DNA from: Streptomyces sp. ITFR-21 | GTDB lineage: Bacteria > Actinomycetota > Actinomycetes > Streptomycetales > Streptomycetaceae | DNA: 64,000 nt | Direction: 5' to 3' | NCBI RefSeq assembly: GCF_031844685.1 | Contig: NZ_CP134605.1 | Location: 4,089,001-4,153,000, forward strand | Part shown: positions 33,444 through 41,906 of the stretch, piece by piece | Position numbering within the stretch: the first letter of the stretch is position 1 | Layout of the letters: every line of letters starts with the position of its first letter | Notes under the pieces: generated by a model | Databases searched by the model: none | Seen by the model: only the letters and a program-made list of their open reading frames with translations | Told to the model about the DNA's origin: nothing | Made by a program: the position numbers and the translations under genes

Positions 33444-34642
33444 CCACCGACAGGACACCGCGCGGCGGACCGGACAGTGACGACACGGGCCCGGCGGGGC
33501 CGGTTTCCCCCGGTACGAGCCCGGGGCCGCCGTACTCCTCGGGCGCCGACCCCGGCCGGGCGGATCTCCCGGCGGCTATCGGCGCGGGCGCGGGCGCGGG
33601 TACGGGGCCCGGCCGGGCGGATCCCCCGGGTACGGGCTCCGGGCCGGCGGGTCTGCCGGGCCCGGCCCCCGCTCCGGCCCCCGCCCCGGCCGGATCCGCG
33701 GGCGCCGCGGCCTCCGTCGGCGCCGGTGTCCCCTCCGTATGGGCCGTCCTGCGCGGCACGGACGCCGCGTCGGAAGCCGGCGCCGGTACGGACTCGGCGG
33801 CGGTCGAGCGGGGACCCGCGCCGCGGGTGGTCCGGGCCGTACCGCCGCGGACCCTGCGGGTGGCCGTGGCGCAGATCGGCAGCGGGACCGACCCGGCGGC
33901 GAACCTCGGCCTCATCGGGTCGGGCGCCGAGCGGGCGGCGGCGGCCGGCGCGGATCTGGTGGTGTTCCCCGAGGCGGCCATGTGCCGCTTCGGGGTGCCG
34001 CTGGCCTCCGTCGCCCAACCGCTGGACGGCCCCTGGGCGCGGGGTGTCCGTGCGATCGCGGCGGCGAGCGGCGTCACGGTGGTCGCGGGCATGTTCACCC
34101 CCGCCGACGGGGGCCGCGTCCACAACACCGTCGTGGTCGCCGGCCCCGGCCGCCCGCTGCGCCACTACGACAAGATCCACCTCTACGACGCCTTCGGCTA
34201 CCGCGAGTCGCAGACCGTGGCACCCGGCCACGAGCCGCTGACCGTGGACGTCGCCGGCGTCACGGTCGGCGTCGCCACCTGTTACGACATCCGCTTCCCC
34301 GGCCTGTTCACCGAACTGGCCGGCCGGGGCGCCCAGGTGATCGTCGTCCCGGCGTCGTGGGGCGCCGGCCCCGGCAAGCTCGACCAGTGGACGCTGCTGG
34401 CCCGCGCGCGGGCCATGGACACGACCGCGTACCTCGTCGGCTGCGACCAGGCCGACCCCGGCGAGGCGGTGCCGCCGGGCCCGGCCCCCACCGGCGTCGG
34501 CGGCAGCCTCGCGGTCTCGCCGCTCGGCGACGTACTGGACCGGCTCGGGCCCGAACCGGGCTTCGCGGTCTGGGAGTTGGACCTCCGGGAGGTGGGCGCC
34601 GTCCGGGCGAGCATTCCCGTCCTGGCGAACCGCCGCTGGTAG
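33440..34642 (+). CDS. Carbon-nitrogen hydrolase (nitrilase superfamily, omega-amidase/Nit-like)
   Basis: 400 aa from a GTG overlapping the aminotransferase stop (GTGA). The nitrilase core starts near residue 138 (RTLRVAVAQIGSG) with the Glu-Lys-Cys triad: Glu178 in VVFPEAAM, Lys245 in RHYDKIHLYD, Cys281 in GVATCYDIRFP. It ends normally (SIPVLANRRW). The family hydrolyses amides such as alpha-ketoglutaramate, N-carbamoyl compounds or deaminated glutathione. Residues 1-137 are an unusual Pro/Gly/Ala/Asp-rich extension with PAPAPAPAP and GAGAGAG; an internal start is possible but none is obvious. A transaminase beside an omega-amidase-like enzyme is a logical pair, since transamination can create keto-amides. 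Confidence 0.87.
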   Translation: MTTDRTPRGGPDSDDTGPAGPVSPGTSPGPPYSSGADPGRADLPAAIGAGAGAGTGPGRADPPGTGSGPAGLPGPAPAPAPAPAGSAGAAASVGAGVPSVWAVLRGTDAASEAGAGTDSAAVERGPAPRVVRAVPPRTLRVAVAQIGSGTDPAANLGLIGSGAERAAAAGADLVVFPEAAMCRFGVPLASVAQPLDGPWARGVRAIAAASGVTVVAGMFTPADGGRVHNTVVVAGPGRPLRHYDKIHLYDAFGYRESQTVAPGHEPLTVDVAGVTVGVATCYDIRFPGLFTELAGRGAQVIVVPASWGAGPGKLDQWTLLARARAMDTTAYLVGCDQADPGEAVPPGPAPTGVGGSLAVSPLGDVLDRLGPEPGFAVWELDLREVGAVRASIPVLANRRW

Positions 34643-34779
34643 CCGCCCGGCCCCGCCGCCTCGGCCTCCGCCCCGCTTCCGCCCCGCTTCCGCCTCGCCC
34701 CGGCCTCCGCCCCGGCCCCGCCGCCCCGAGGGGGCCTGCCCGCATGGCGCGAGGGCGGGGCGGGGGCGGGGCGCCGGGA

Positions 34780-35421
34780 TCAGTCCTGGTCGAGGGCGAC
34801 CTGCGTGGAGCGGTTGAGTTCCACGACGCTCTGGGAGGCGAGGAACCAGGGGGCCAGCGGGTGCCCGTAGGGCAGGTAGTGCCCGGAGTCCTCGGGAGCG
34901 AACTCACCTGTCGGGGTGACCATGTCGCCGTAAACCCCCCAGACGCGGGGCTTGCGGGAGCGGACGAAGACCGGCGCCGTCAGATGCGGGCAGTGGCGCA
35001 GCGCGAGAGCCGCGCAGGGCCGGCAGATCGGCGGCTTGGTGGTGCGTACCCCTTCGATGACGCGGGACTCCGTCCCCTCGGGCCGGGGCAGCAGGAACAG
35101 CCAGCCCCGCGAGGTACGGTCGGCCGGCCCGCCGCAGACCTGGCACAGCTTGTGCAGCATCGTCCGGTGCTGCCGCCGGGGGTGCATGGACCGGTAGTCG
35201 GGCCGCCCGACCCCGGGCGACTGCCGCGTCCGGGACCACAGCACGCCGTTGGTGTCGCGGTCGGCCGGGGTCTCGTCCCGGTACCCGATCCCGTGCGGCC
35301 GGACGATGAGACCGGACCCCGTGCCGGAGGTCTCCGCACTCCACGTGGCGGCGTACGGGACCGGCAGGTTCTTCGGCCCCCACCTCAACAGCTCCGGGGA
35401 CGCGGCCGGTTGAACGGACAT
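34780..35421 (-). CDS. Hypothetical protein with Cys-rich (zinc-ribbon-like) segment
   Basis: 213 aa; ATG at 35421 with AAGGAG upstream. Recognisable features are KNLPVPYAATWSAE, RPHGIGYRDETPADRD, then a probable metal site LCQVCGGPADR and ICRPCAALALRHCP (five Cys in ~50 residues), followed by VTPTGEF. I recall this type of protein only as an uncharacterised streptomycete family near XRE/DUF397 genes. It is downstream of the ATPase gene on the same strand, beyond a repeat tract. The function is unknown; the Cys pairs suggest zinc binding. Confidence 0.6.
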   Translation of the reverse strand: MSVQPAASPELLRWGPKNLPVPYAATWSAETSGTGSGLIVRPHGIGYRDETPADRDTNGVLWSRTRQSPGVGRPDYRSMHPRRQHRTMLHKLCQVCGGPADRTSRGWLFLLPRPEGTESRVIEGVRTTKPPICRPCAALALRHCPHLTAPVFVRSRKPRVWGVYGDMVTPTGEFAPEDSGHYLPYGHPLAPWFLASQSVVELNRSTQVALDQD

Positions 35422-35449
35422 AACGGCGGTACTCCTTGTCTGGTGTTCT

Positions 35450-35690
35450 GTCGGTGCGGGTTCGCTGCGCGGGCTCTTCGCGCGGGTTTTTCGTCGGGGC
35501 CCATCGCGCGGGCCCTTCATGCGACCTCTTCATGCGGGCCCTTCGCGCGGGCCGTTCATGTGGGCCCTTCGTACGGCTCTTCGTGCGGGCTTTCCGCGGG
35601 TGCGCTTCGCGCGGCTCCGGGTGCGGGTTCCGCGGCGGAGGCGGGGGTTTTCCGGGCGGGCCCCTCGCGCGGGCTTTGCGTACGGGTCCG
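35450..35690. repeat. Degenerate GCGGGCCCTTC direct-repeat tract
   Basis: About 240 bases between the hypothetical gene and the ATPase gene consist of some fifteen imperfect copies of a 12-18-base unit, such as TTCGCGCGGGCCC and TTCATGCGGGCCC. On the minus strand it would encode HEGPARR-like repeats but lies outside both genes. Confidence 0.7.
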
Positions 35691-35697
35691 GTCGCCG

Positions 35698-36126
35698 TCA
35701 GCGCGCGCCGCCGATCTGGGCCAGCTCCGCCCAGACCCGTTTCCCGCACGGCAACGGGTCCGTTCCCCACCGGTCCGCCAGCGCCGCGACCAGCACCAGC
35801 CCGCGCCCGCACACGTCCTCGTCGCCCGGCTGCGCCCGCGGAACCGGCCGCACATACGACCCGTCGGCGACCGCCACCCGTACGGTGCCCCGCGCGGGCC
35901 GCGCGACCGAGACCTGGATCAGCCGGCACCGGGTGTGCCGTACGGCGTTCCCGACCAGCTCCGAGACGACCAACTCGGCCTCGTCGGCGAGAGCGTCCAG
36001 CCCCCACACGCCGAGCGCGGTCCGGACGAGCCGCCGCGCCTCGGCCGCGCTCGGTGCCGCGCACGGCAGGGGCTGGGTGTATGCGGGGTGCCCGGCGGGG
36101 CTGGGCGTGGAGGGCGACGCGATCAT
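35698..36126 (-). CDS. RsbW-like ATP-binding protein (GHKL, HATPase_c_2)
   Basis: 142 aa. The Bergerat fold is seen as an N box ELVVSELVGNAVRHT, a G1-like ADGS, and a G2-like CGRGLVLVAALADRWG. Streptomycetes have dozens of these small anti-sigma-type kinases; many sit beside XRE/DUF397 (WhiJ-like, AbaA-like) genes, as here, divergent from one. It may bind a partner of that cluster rather than a sigma factor. Confidence 0.87.
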   Translation of the reverse strand: MIASPSTPSPAGHPAYTQPLPCAAPSAAEARRLVRTALGVWGLDALADEAELVVSELVGNAVRHTRCRLIQVSVARPARGTVRVAVADGSYVRPVPRAQPGDEDVCGRGLVLVAALADRWGTDPLPCGKRVWAELAQIGGAR

Positions 36127-36206
36127 CCGACTACCTCGGGCGGGGTTGGGGTCGCACGGGTGTGCGGACCTGCAGCTTTCACTGCCCGTGACAGGCGGTG
36201 GCGTTA

Positions 36207-36224
36207 GGTACTAGCTTGGTACTA
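36207..36224. promoter_or_regulatory. Direct repeat GGTACTA in the ATPase-XRE divergent promoter
   Basis: GGTACTA occurs at 36207-36213 and 36218-36224, exactly 11 bases (one helical turn) apart, within the divergent promoter region (36127-36374). This is a probable regulator-binding site, perhaps for the XRE protein itself. Confidence 0.5.
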
Positions 36225-36374
36225 CGCGGAGGGCTCGGCAACGCTGTCCGTAACTTTCGGACCAAATGGCATATGTAACTTGGTGGGCTCTGCGCGACAT
36301 GACAGGGACTTCCCGTCGCGGCCTCGGCACTGACACGGCGGGCGCCTAAACTCGAAGCTCGGGGAGGGAAACTC

Positions 36375-37238
36375 ATGGCAGCACCGACCGGACCCACCGT
36401 TCGGCGTATGCAACTGGGTGCGGAGCTGCGCCGGTTGAGAGAGAAGGTGGGCTTTACGCTCGCACAGGCGGTCGACGGCCTGGACCTCTCGACCACGAAG
36501 CTCTACCGCGTGGAGAACGGCCTCACCGGCCTGAAGTCGGCGGCAGAGTTGCGCGTACTGCTGGATCGGTACGGCCTGACCGACGAGGACGATATTCAGT
36601 TCCTCGCGGAGATCCACCGGGACTCGCTGAACCGGGGCTGGTGGTCGCAGTATCGCAGCGTCATGCCGTCAGGGATGGCGATGTACGTGGGACTGGAGAG
36701 CGGCGCCCGCGCGATTCGGGCCTGGCAGCCGGACGTGATCTTTTCGCTCCTGCAGGTCGAGGACTACGTCCGGGCGATGCTGCAAACCGCGAAGCCGGTC
36801 GAGGAACACACGACGGAGATCATCGAGCGCACCGTCCAGTTGCGGATGGAGCGCAAGGCACACCTGACCCGCAGGGGCAGCGGCTTGGAGCTGTGGGCCA
36901 TCCTCGACGAGGCAGCGCTCCGACGTGTGATCGGCGGCCCGGATGTGATGCGGGAACAGTACGAGGAGATCATCCGGCTGACGAAGCTCGATAATGTGAC
37001 CATCCAGGTCCTGCCCATGGCTGACAGCACGTACCGGTCGAGCTTCAATTTCACCCTGATGGAGTTCGACGCGCCGCAACTGACGGTCGTTCAGTCCGAT
37101 GTACCCGAGGGGTCCGGCGTCAGCGACAAGGACACCACGATCTGGGCCTTCAACCGGAGGTTCGACGCCCTGCGCGCTGGGGCGCTGGCTCCGGGCGAGA
37201 GCCCGACCTTTCTGCACCGACTAGCCGGAGAGATCTGA
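36375..37238 (+). CDS. XRE-family regulator with DUF5753 (WhiJ/Scr1-like)
   Basis: 287 aa; GGGGAGGG before the ATG. The HTH is at ~12-65 (LGAELRRLREKVGFTLAQAVDGLDLSTTKLYRVENG), followed by the DUF5753 domain (~95-280; YVGLESGARAIRAWQPDVIFSLLQVEDYVRA, MEFDAPQLTVVQSDVPEG). It is followed 5 bases later by a DUF397 gene, the standard pair. In S. coelicolor such pairs (WhiJ type, Scr1/Scr2 type) influence development and antibiotic production and can behave like antitoxin-toxin modules; the same role is inferred here. Confidence 0.92.
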   Translation: MAAPTGPTVRRMQLGAELRRLREKVGFTLAQAVDGLDLSTTKLYRVENGLTGLKSAAELRVLLDRYGLTDEDDIQFLAEIHRDSLNRGWWSQYRSVMPSGMAMYVGLESGARAIRAWQPDVIFSLLQVEDYVRAMLQTAKPVEEHTTEIIERTVQLRMERKAHLTRRGSGLELWAILDEAALRRVIGGPDVMREQYEEIIRLTKLDNVTIQVLPMADSTYRSSFNFTLMEFDAPQLTVVQSDVPEGSGVSDKDTTIWAFNRRFDALRAGALAPGESPTFLHRLAGEI

Positions 37239-37243
37239 TCTGC

Positions 37244-37468
37244 ATGACGTACCGCATGGCACCCGACATCGCCTCCGAGGGCGCTTGGTTCAAGTCCTCG
37301 TACAGTTCGGAAAACGCCACCAATTGTGTAGAGGTCGCGGACCTCACCGGCACGGGTCGGGTCGCGATCCGTGACTCCAAGGACAAGTCCGGCCCGGCCC
37401 TGGTGATCCCGGCGGAGTCCTTCGCCGCCTTCGTCACCGCCGTCCGCGAGGGCCGCTTCCCCCTCTGA
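37244..37468 (+). CDS. DUF397 protein, copy 1
   Basis: 74 aa, starting 5 bases after the XRE stop. It is the typical short protein: AWFKSSYSSENATNCVEVADL, VAIRDSKDKSGPALVIPAESFAAFV. Partner of the upstream XRE regulator. A hairpin (37500-37537) follows. Confidence 0.93.
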   Translation: MTYRMAPDIASEGAWFKSSYSSENATNCVEVADLTGTGRVAIRDSKDKSGPALVIPAESFAAFVTAVREGRFPL

Positions 37469-37499
37469 CCCATTCGGCCGATTCCACCCTCCTCCTCCC

Positions 37500-37537
37500 G
37501 TACGGCCTGCTCCCACACTGCGGGTAGCAGGCCGTAC
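37500..37537. terminator. Hairpin terminator after DUF397 copy 1
   Basis: A perfect 12-bp stem GTACGGCCTGCT/AGCAGGCCGTAC with a 14-base loop, 31 bases after the stop. Confidence 0.8.
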
Positions 37538-37633
37538 CCCTACTCGCCGAGGAGACCGCCATGCCCCCCGCCCTGTCCCTGAAAACACCTGGGATAACTG
37601 GGCCAAGAGTCCGGCGCCCTTTGACAACGGCCC

Positions 37634-38020
37634 GACAAGGAACAGCTCACCCGTCAGGGCAGCCAACTGGAGGTGTGGGCCATCCTGGACGAGGCCGCAC
37701 TGCGCCGGGTCGTCGGCGGCCCTGACGTGATGGGCGAGCAGTACGAGGAGATCATCCGGCTGACGAAGCTCGACAATGTGACCGTCCAGGTCCTGCCCAT
37801 GGCTGACAGCACGTACCGGTCAAGCTTCGATTTCACTCTTCTGGAGTTCGACGCGCCGCAACTGACGGTCGTTCAGTCCGATGTACCCGAGGGGTCCGGC
37901 GTCAGCGACAAGGACACCACGATCTGGGCCTTCAACCGGAGGTTCGACGCCCTGCGCGCTGGGGCGCTGGCTCCGGGCGAGAGCCTGATCTTTCTGCATC
38001 GACTAGCTGGAGAGATCTGA
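37634..38020 (+). pseudogene. Truncated second copy of the XRE regulator (C-terminal third)
   Basis: From KEQLTRQGSQLEVWAILDEAA to the end the frame repeats the last ~125 residues of the XRE protein, with the DNA almost identical at an offset of 782 bases. The HTH and the first half are missing; upstream sequence (37540-37630) is unrelated and contains no start or HTH. A product without DNA-binding domain is conceivable, but no ribosome-binding site is visible. Confidence 0.8.
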
Positions 38021-38025
38021 TCTGC

Positions 38026-38250
38026 ATGACGTACCGCATGGCACCTGACATCGCTCCCGAGGGCGCTTGGTTCAAGTCGTCCTACAGCCAGGAGAACGCC
38101 AATGCCTGCGTGGAGGTCGCGGACCTCACCGGCACGGGCCGGGTCGCGATCCGCGACTCCAAGGACAAGTCCGGTCCGGCCCTGGTGATCCCGGCGGAGT
38201 CCTTCGCCGCCTTCGTCACCGCCGTCCGCGAAGGTCGCTTCCCCCTCTGA
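38026..38250 (+). CDS. DUF397 protein, copy 2
   Basis: 74 aa, intact, with about ten differences from copy 1 clustered near SYSQENANACVEV. It keeps the same 5-base spacing to the (truncated) XRE frame. If expressed, it lacks an intact partner of its own and might interact with the first XRE protein. Confidence 0.88.
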   Translation: MTYRMAPDIAPEGAWFKSSYSQENANACVEVADLTGTGRVAIRDSKDKSGPALVIPAESFAAFVTAVREGRFPL

Positions 38251-38335
38251 CCCACTGCTACCTGCGCGTGGCCGTGACCGGTGAACCGGCCCTCGGCGGC
38301 TGTCGCCGACGAGTTCCAGCACAGAGAGGGGGCCA

Positions 38336-38587
38336 GTGATTGACGGCACCGCTTCGGAGGGATGCGAGCAGACCCGCCCCGGTGGTGAAATCCTCGTCGC
38401 GGTCCGCGGGTGGATGAACGCCTCCGAACTCGTACGCCTCGACATGGCGGAGGACGGGACGGCGAGCGGTCCCGTACTGGGCGGAGACGTGTCGTTCATG
38501 CTCGCACGGCCCCACCTTCCCCCGGCGCTCGGAATGCTGCCCGACCTCGACGCGGGGGAGTCCGTTCCGGGGGGGCGTATCCGCTGA
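38336..38587 (+). CDS. Small hypothetical protein
   Basis: 83 aa from a GTG with GAGAGGGGG upstream. It contains [24 protein letters not shown] and [22 protein letters not shown], and looks like a small soluble acidic protein. It lies between the DUF397 copy and the DUF4157 gene on the same strand. Because it directly precedes a toxin-like gene it could be an immunity or chaperone protein, but nothing in the sequence shows this. Confidence 0.45.
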   Translation: MIDGTASEGCEQTRPGGEILVAVRGWMNASELVRLDMAEDGTASGPVLGGDVSFMLARPHLPPALGMLPDLDAGESVPGGRIR

Positions 38588-38705
38588 CGCCCGGCCCGGC
38601 CGATGGCCGGAACACGGACGAGCTGTGGTCGGGGGCGGGACGCCGACGGCCGGGCCGCGTACCGTGAGAGGACCCCATTCACTTCGACCGTGAAGGCGAG
38701 GGGTC

Positions 38706-41700
38706 TTGTACGCACAGCAGAAGCGGCAGGGTGCGAAGCCCGGCCCGGCGAACCGGACGGTACGTACTCCCTCCGACTCGGCGGGCGGTCGCGTCGCCGG
38801 GCCGGTGCCGCCCCTTTCTCCCGCCCTGTTAGGTGCACTCCAGCGTTCCATCGGCAACCAGGCCGTCTCCCGGATCCTCGCCCGGAACAGGCCCGACGGC
38901 GTGGACCAGCGATCTGACCAAGGCCGGGACCCCGCTCACGGTCCCGGCCGGGACAGCGACTTCGGCCAGAACCGGGACCGGGACCGGCCGGAGTCGCAGG
39001 CCGAAGGCACCCTGGGCGCACCCGGTGCCGCGGGCGGCGATGAGCCCGGCGTTTACGTCTCCGGCGCCGATGAGCCCGGCGTTCAGCGGGACCTGGTGGA
39101 GCAGGCACTGCGATCGCCCGGCCGGCCGATCGATCCCGCCCGGCGCGGGGCGCTGGAGACCTTCCACCAGACCGACCTCTCCGGTGTCCGGCTGCACACC
39201 GGTGCGGTGGCGCGGCGGTCCGCCGCGGCGATCGGGGCGCGCGCCTACACGGTCGGTGCGGACATCGTCCTCGGCGCGGGCGGCGAGGACGCGGAGACGA
39301 TCGGGCACGAGACCCGGCACGTCGGGCAGCAGAGCGAGGGCAGGGTCGCCGGTGTCGACAACGGCGGCGGGCTGCGGATCAGCGACCCCGGCCACACCGA
39401 GGAGCGCGAGGCGGCGGCCGACGGCGTCGCCTTCCGGCAGGGCATGCCGTACGCCCCCTCCGCCTTCGCGCGGCGGGCCGTCACCGAGCACCTCGCCGCA
39501 GCCCCGCCGCCCGGTCCCGGGGGCTCCGCGACGGTCCGGCGGGCCGTGCAGCGGATGAGGGACGACGCGGAACCGCCCGCCAAGAAGGCGCGTACGAAGG
39601 GGAAGTCCCAGAAGGACCTCGTCGACGACGTCACACAGGTGGTGATCGACTCGGGAGCCGCGAGTTACGGCGGCGGCCGGCACGGCAGGGCGACCGACGA
39701 GGTCCGGCTGCGCTATGCCCGGGACAAGGAGGAGGAGCGGTCCGGACAGACGCTGTCCCATCTGAGCTTTCTGACCTACGACGCCATCCGCGCGGCGCAG
39801 GACGCGGCCGGCGGCGGCGAGTCCGGCCGGGCCGACGTCGACGACCGCGAGGTCCAGGGGATGCTGATCAACGACCGGCTGCTCTTCGCGTCCAACTTCA
39901 ACGACTCAATCGACTCCCTCAAGAAGGCCGGCGACGAACAGCGCACCCTGCGGGACCTGCTCAGGGCACAGCAGAGCGAGGAGAACCGCAGGGCCGGACT
40001 GCACGACCAGGACGCGACCGAGTACGTCGACCGGTTGAAACGGGCCGAAGCGAAGATCAACCAGGTGTTCGACGGCGAGCGCGGTGTGGACGGCGAGGAC
40101 GCCACCGCGGAGGCCGTACGCGCCAGCCTGGGCCGACCGGTCATGTACGTCGATGCCGCGGATCCCCGTATGAAGGCGCTGCTTACCGAACCGCAGTACG
40201 CGGGCTCGGTGATGATGCTGCGCTTCGGGGCGACGGACAAGACGGCGAAGACGGCGAAGACGGCGGGCGCGGAGGAACCCGGGGCGAAGGCGAAACGCGC
40301 GCCCAACGCGAGCGCCACGTCCCACTCGATGCACGCCGAACAGAAACTGCTGGTGGCCATCCGCAGCGCCGGTCTGCGGCCCGAAGAGGTCAAGGGCGAC
40401 TTCGCCATCGAGGGAAAGTACCGGGGCTGCCTCGGCTGCAACGCGGCCCTGCGCTACTACCGGGACGTCGCCGGCTTCGGCAACCTGGAGTTCAACCCCA
40501 ACTACGGCTTCTACTACGAGAAGTCGGTGAAGACCCTCGCACAGCACCTGCGTCACGTCGTGGACGATCCGCAGTACCTGGAGTACGTCAAGGCGATGCT
40601 CGACGCACCGATGAGCACCGCTGCACCTTCCTGGCAGGCCCCGCCGCGAGACGATCCGACGTTCACCGACGACAACGGCCCGCAGACCCTGACCTCGGCC
40701 GCCAACGCGCAGGGGCGCGGATACACCACCGCGTCCGACACGGACGCCGAATCCCGAACCGCCTCGTCCGACTCCGACTCCGACAGCGGGTCCGATCCCG
40801 ACCGCATGCCCGGCATCGAGGGCGCCTCCCGCACCCGGAGGCGCAAGCTGGTCACCGGCACGCGCAGCGGCGGCAGGAAGCTCGGCCCGGGAAAGGCGGG
40901 CGCCGCGACCAGGCCGACCCGCGCCGCCCGCGTCGCCGACGACGCCGACGTGGCCCGGCTCGTAGCGGTGTGGGGGAAGGGTCCGGCCGCGCGTGAGGAG
41001 CAGGGCCGGGTCTTCCGTGACATGGCCGCCGGCGGGCCCAGCGGGAAGAAGAAGATGAGCGCCGTCGAGATCGTCGAGATCACCGGTGCGTCGGAGAGCA
41101 TCGTCCGCCGCCTGCTCAAGGGCACGACCGGCCACGAGGCGCGGGACGGCAGGCAGGCCGACCCCGAGCGGAAACGTGTGCCGCAGCGCGCCGGGGGCGG
41201 CGGGAAGGCCAAGAAGACGGCGACCACCTTCACCAAGGGCGCGAACGTGCTCCCCGAGAAGGACAGGGCCGACATCCAGGAGGCGCTGCGCGCCGCCGGC
41301 AACCATGCGTTCTACCGGGACTGGCAGGAACTGCACGACACGGGTAATCCGACGGGCAGGACCCTGTCCCCCGGGGACATGGACGACCGACTCGCCCGGA
41401 CGCTCGACGGAATCCGCGAGCGGGTCGCCATCCCGCAGCTGGCCAGGGAGCTCTTCCTCACCGCGGACGCCCTGCGGAAGTTCCTCAACAGGAAGTTCGG
41501 GACGCTCAACGCCGGCGGGAAGCCGGCGGTGCGGCCTCCGGCCGCGCCGCCGCCCAGCACTCCGGGAGGTGACGTCGAGATGGGCGACCCGGAGCCGGCC
41601 GCGGCTTCGTCGTCGGCGGCGGCCCCGCGCGAGCCGGCCGGTTACGACCACCGGGTCGACGCCCAGGGCCAGCACACCTATGTCCGGACCAGCACCGGGG

Positions 41701-41906
41701 ACGTCTACTACTTCGGCGACGACGGGCGCCTGGCACTGCTGCCCCCGGACCGTTCGCCCGGCCCGCAGGAGGAATCCTCCGCATCCGAGGACGACGCCGC
41801 GTCCGAGCGGGAATCCGGGCCGGAGTACAGCGACGCGGGGGACACCGACAGCGACGTGCCCTACGAGGGCAAGGGGAAGGGGAAAGCTCCGGCCAGGAGA
41901 CGGTGA
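38706..41906 (+). CDS. DUF4157 (eCIS-associated) multidomain protein with deaminase-like toxin motif
   Basis: 1066 aa from a TTG with GAGGGG a few bases upstream. Order: ~40-55 has the LQRSIGNQAVSRIL motif common to extracellular contractile-injection-system cargo; ~140-215 is a DUF4157 domain with a zincin-like HETRH (201-205) in GHETRHVGQQ; ~535-600 has HAEQKLL (543-) and CLGC (575-578) in GKYRGCLGCNAALRYY, the H-x-E...C-x-x-C zinc-binding motifs of the nucleic-acid deaminase superfamily; ~735-960 holds two helical, HTH-like regions (VEIVEITGASESIVRRLLKG and ARELFLTADALRKFLNRKFG); the tail is Asp/Ser/Glu-rich and ends in basic residues. It is probably a polymorphic toxin or injected effector. 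No injection-system genes are nearby. Confidence 0.7.
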   Translation: MYAQQKRQGAKPGPANRTVRTPSDSAGGRVAGPVPPLSPALLGALQRSIGNQAVSRILARNRPDGVDQRSDQGRDPAHGPGRDSDFGQNRDRDRPESQAEGTLGAPGAAGGDEPGVYVSGADEPGVQRDLVEQALRSPGRPIDPARRGALETFHQTDLSGVRLHTGAVARRSAAAIGARAYTVGADIVLGAGGEDAETIGHETRHVGQQSEGRVAGVDNGGGLRISDPGHTEEREAAADGVAFRQGMPYAPSAFARRAVTEHLAAAPPPGPGGSATVRRAVQRMRDDAEPPAKKARTKGKSQKDLVDDVTQVVIDSGAASYGGGRHGRATDEVRLRYARDKEEERSGQTLSHLSFLTYDAIRAAQDAAGGGESGRADVDDREVQGMLINDRLLFASNFNDSIDSLKKAGDEQRTLRDLLRAQQSEENRRAGLHDQDATEYVDRLKRAEAKINQVFDGERGVDGEDATAEAVRASLGRPVMYVDAADPRMKALLTEPQYAGSVMMLRFGATDKTAKTAKTAGAEEPGAKAKRAPNASATSHSMHAEQKLLVAIRSAGLRPEEVKGDFAIEGKYRGCLGCNAALRYYRDVAGFGNLEFNPNYGFYYEKSVKTLAQHLRHVVDDPQYLEYVKAMLDAPMSTAAPSWQAPPRDDPTFTDDNGPQTLTSAANAQGRGYTTASDTDAESRTASSDSDSDSGSDPDRMPGIEGASRTRRRKLVTGTRSGGRKLGPGKAGAATRPTRAARVADDADVARLVAVWGKGPAAREEQGRVFRDMAAGGPSGKKKMSAVEIVEITGASESIVRRLLKGTTGHEARDGRQADPERKRVPQRAGGGGKAKKTATTFTKGANVLPEKDRADIQEALRAAGNHAFYRDWQELHDTGNPTGRTLSPGDMDDRLARTLDGIRERVAIPQLARELFLTADALRKFLNRKFGTLNAGGKPAVRPPAAPPPSTPGGDVEMGDPEPAAASSSAAAPREPAGYDHRVDAQGQHTYVRTSTGDVYYFGDDGRLALLPPDRSPGPQEESSASEDDAASERESGPEYSDAGDTDSDVPYEGKGKGKAPARRR

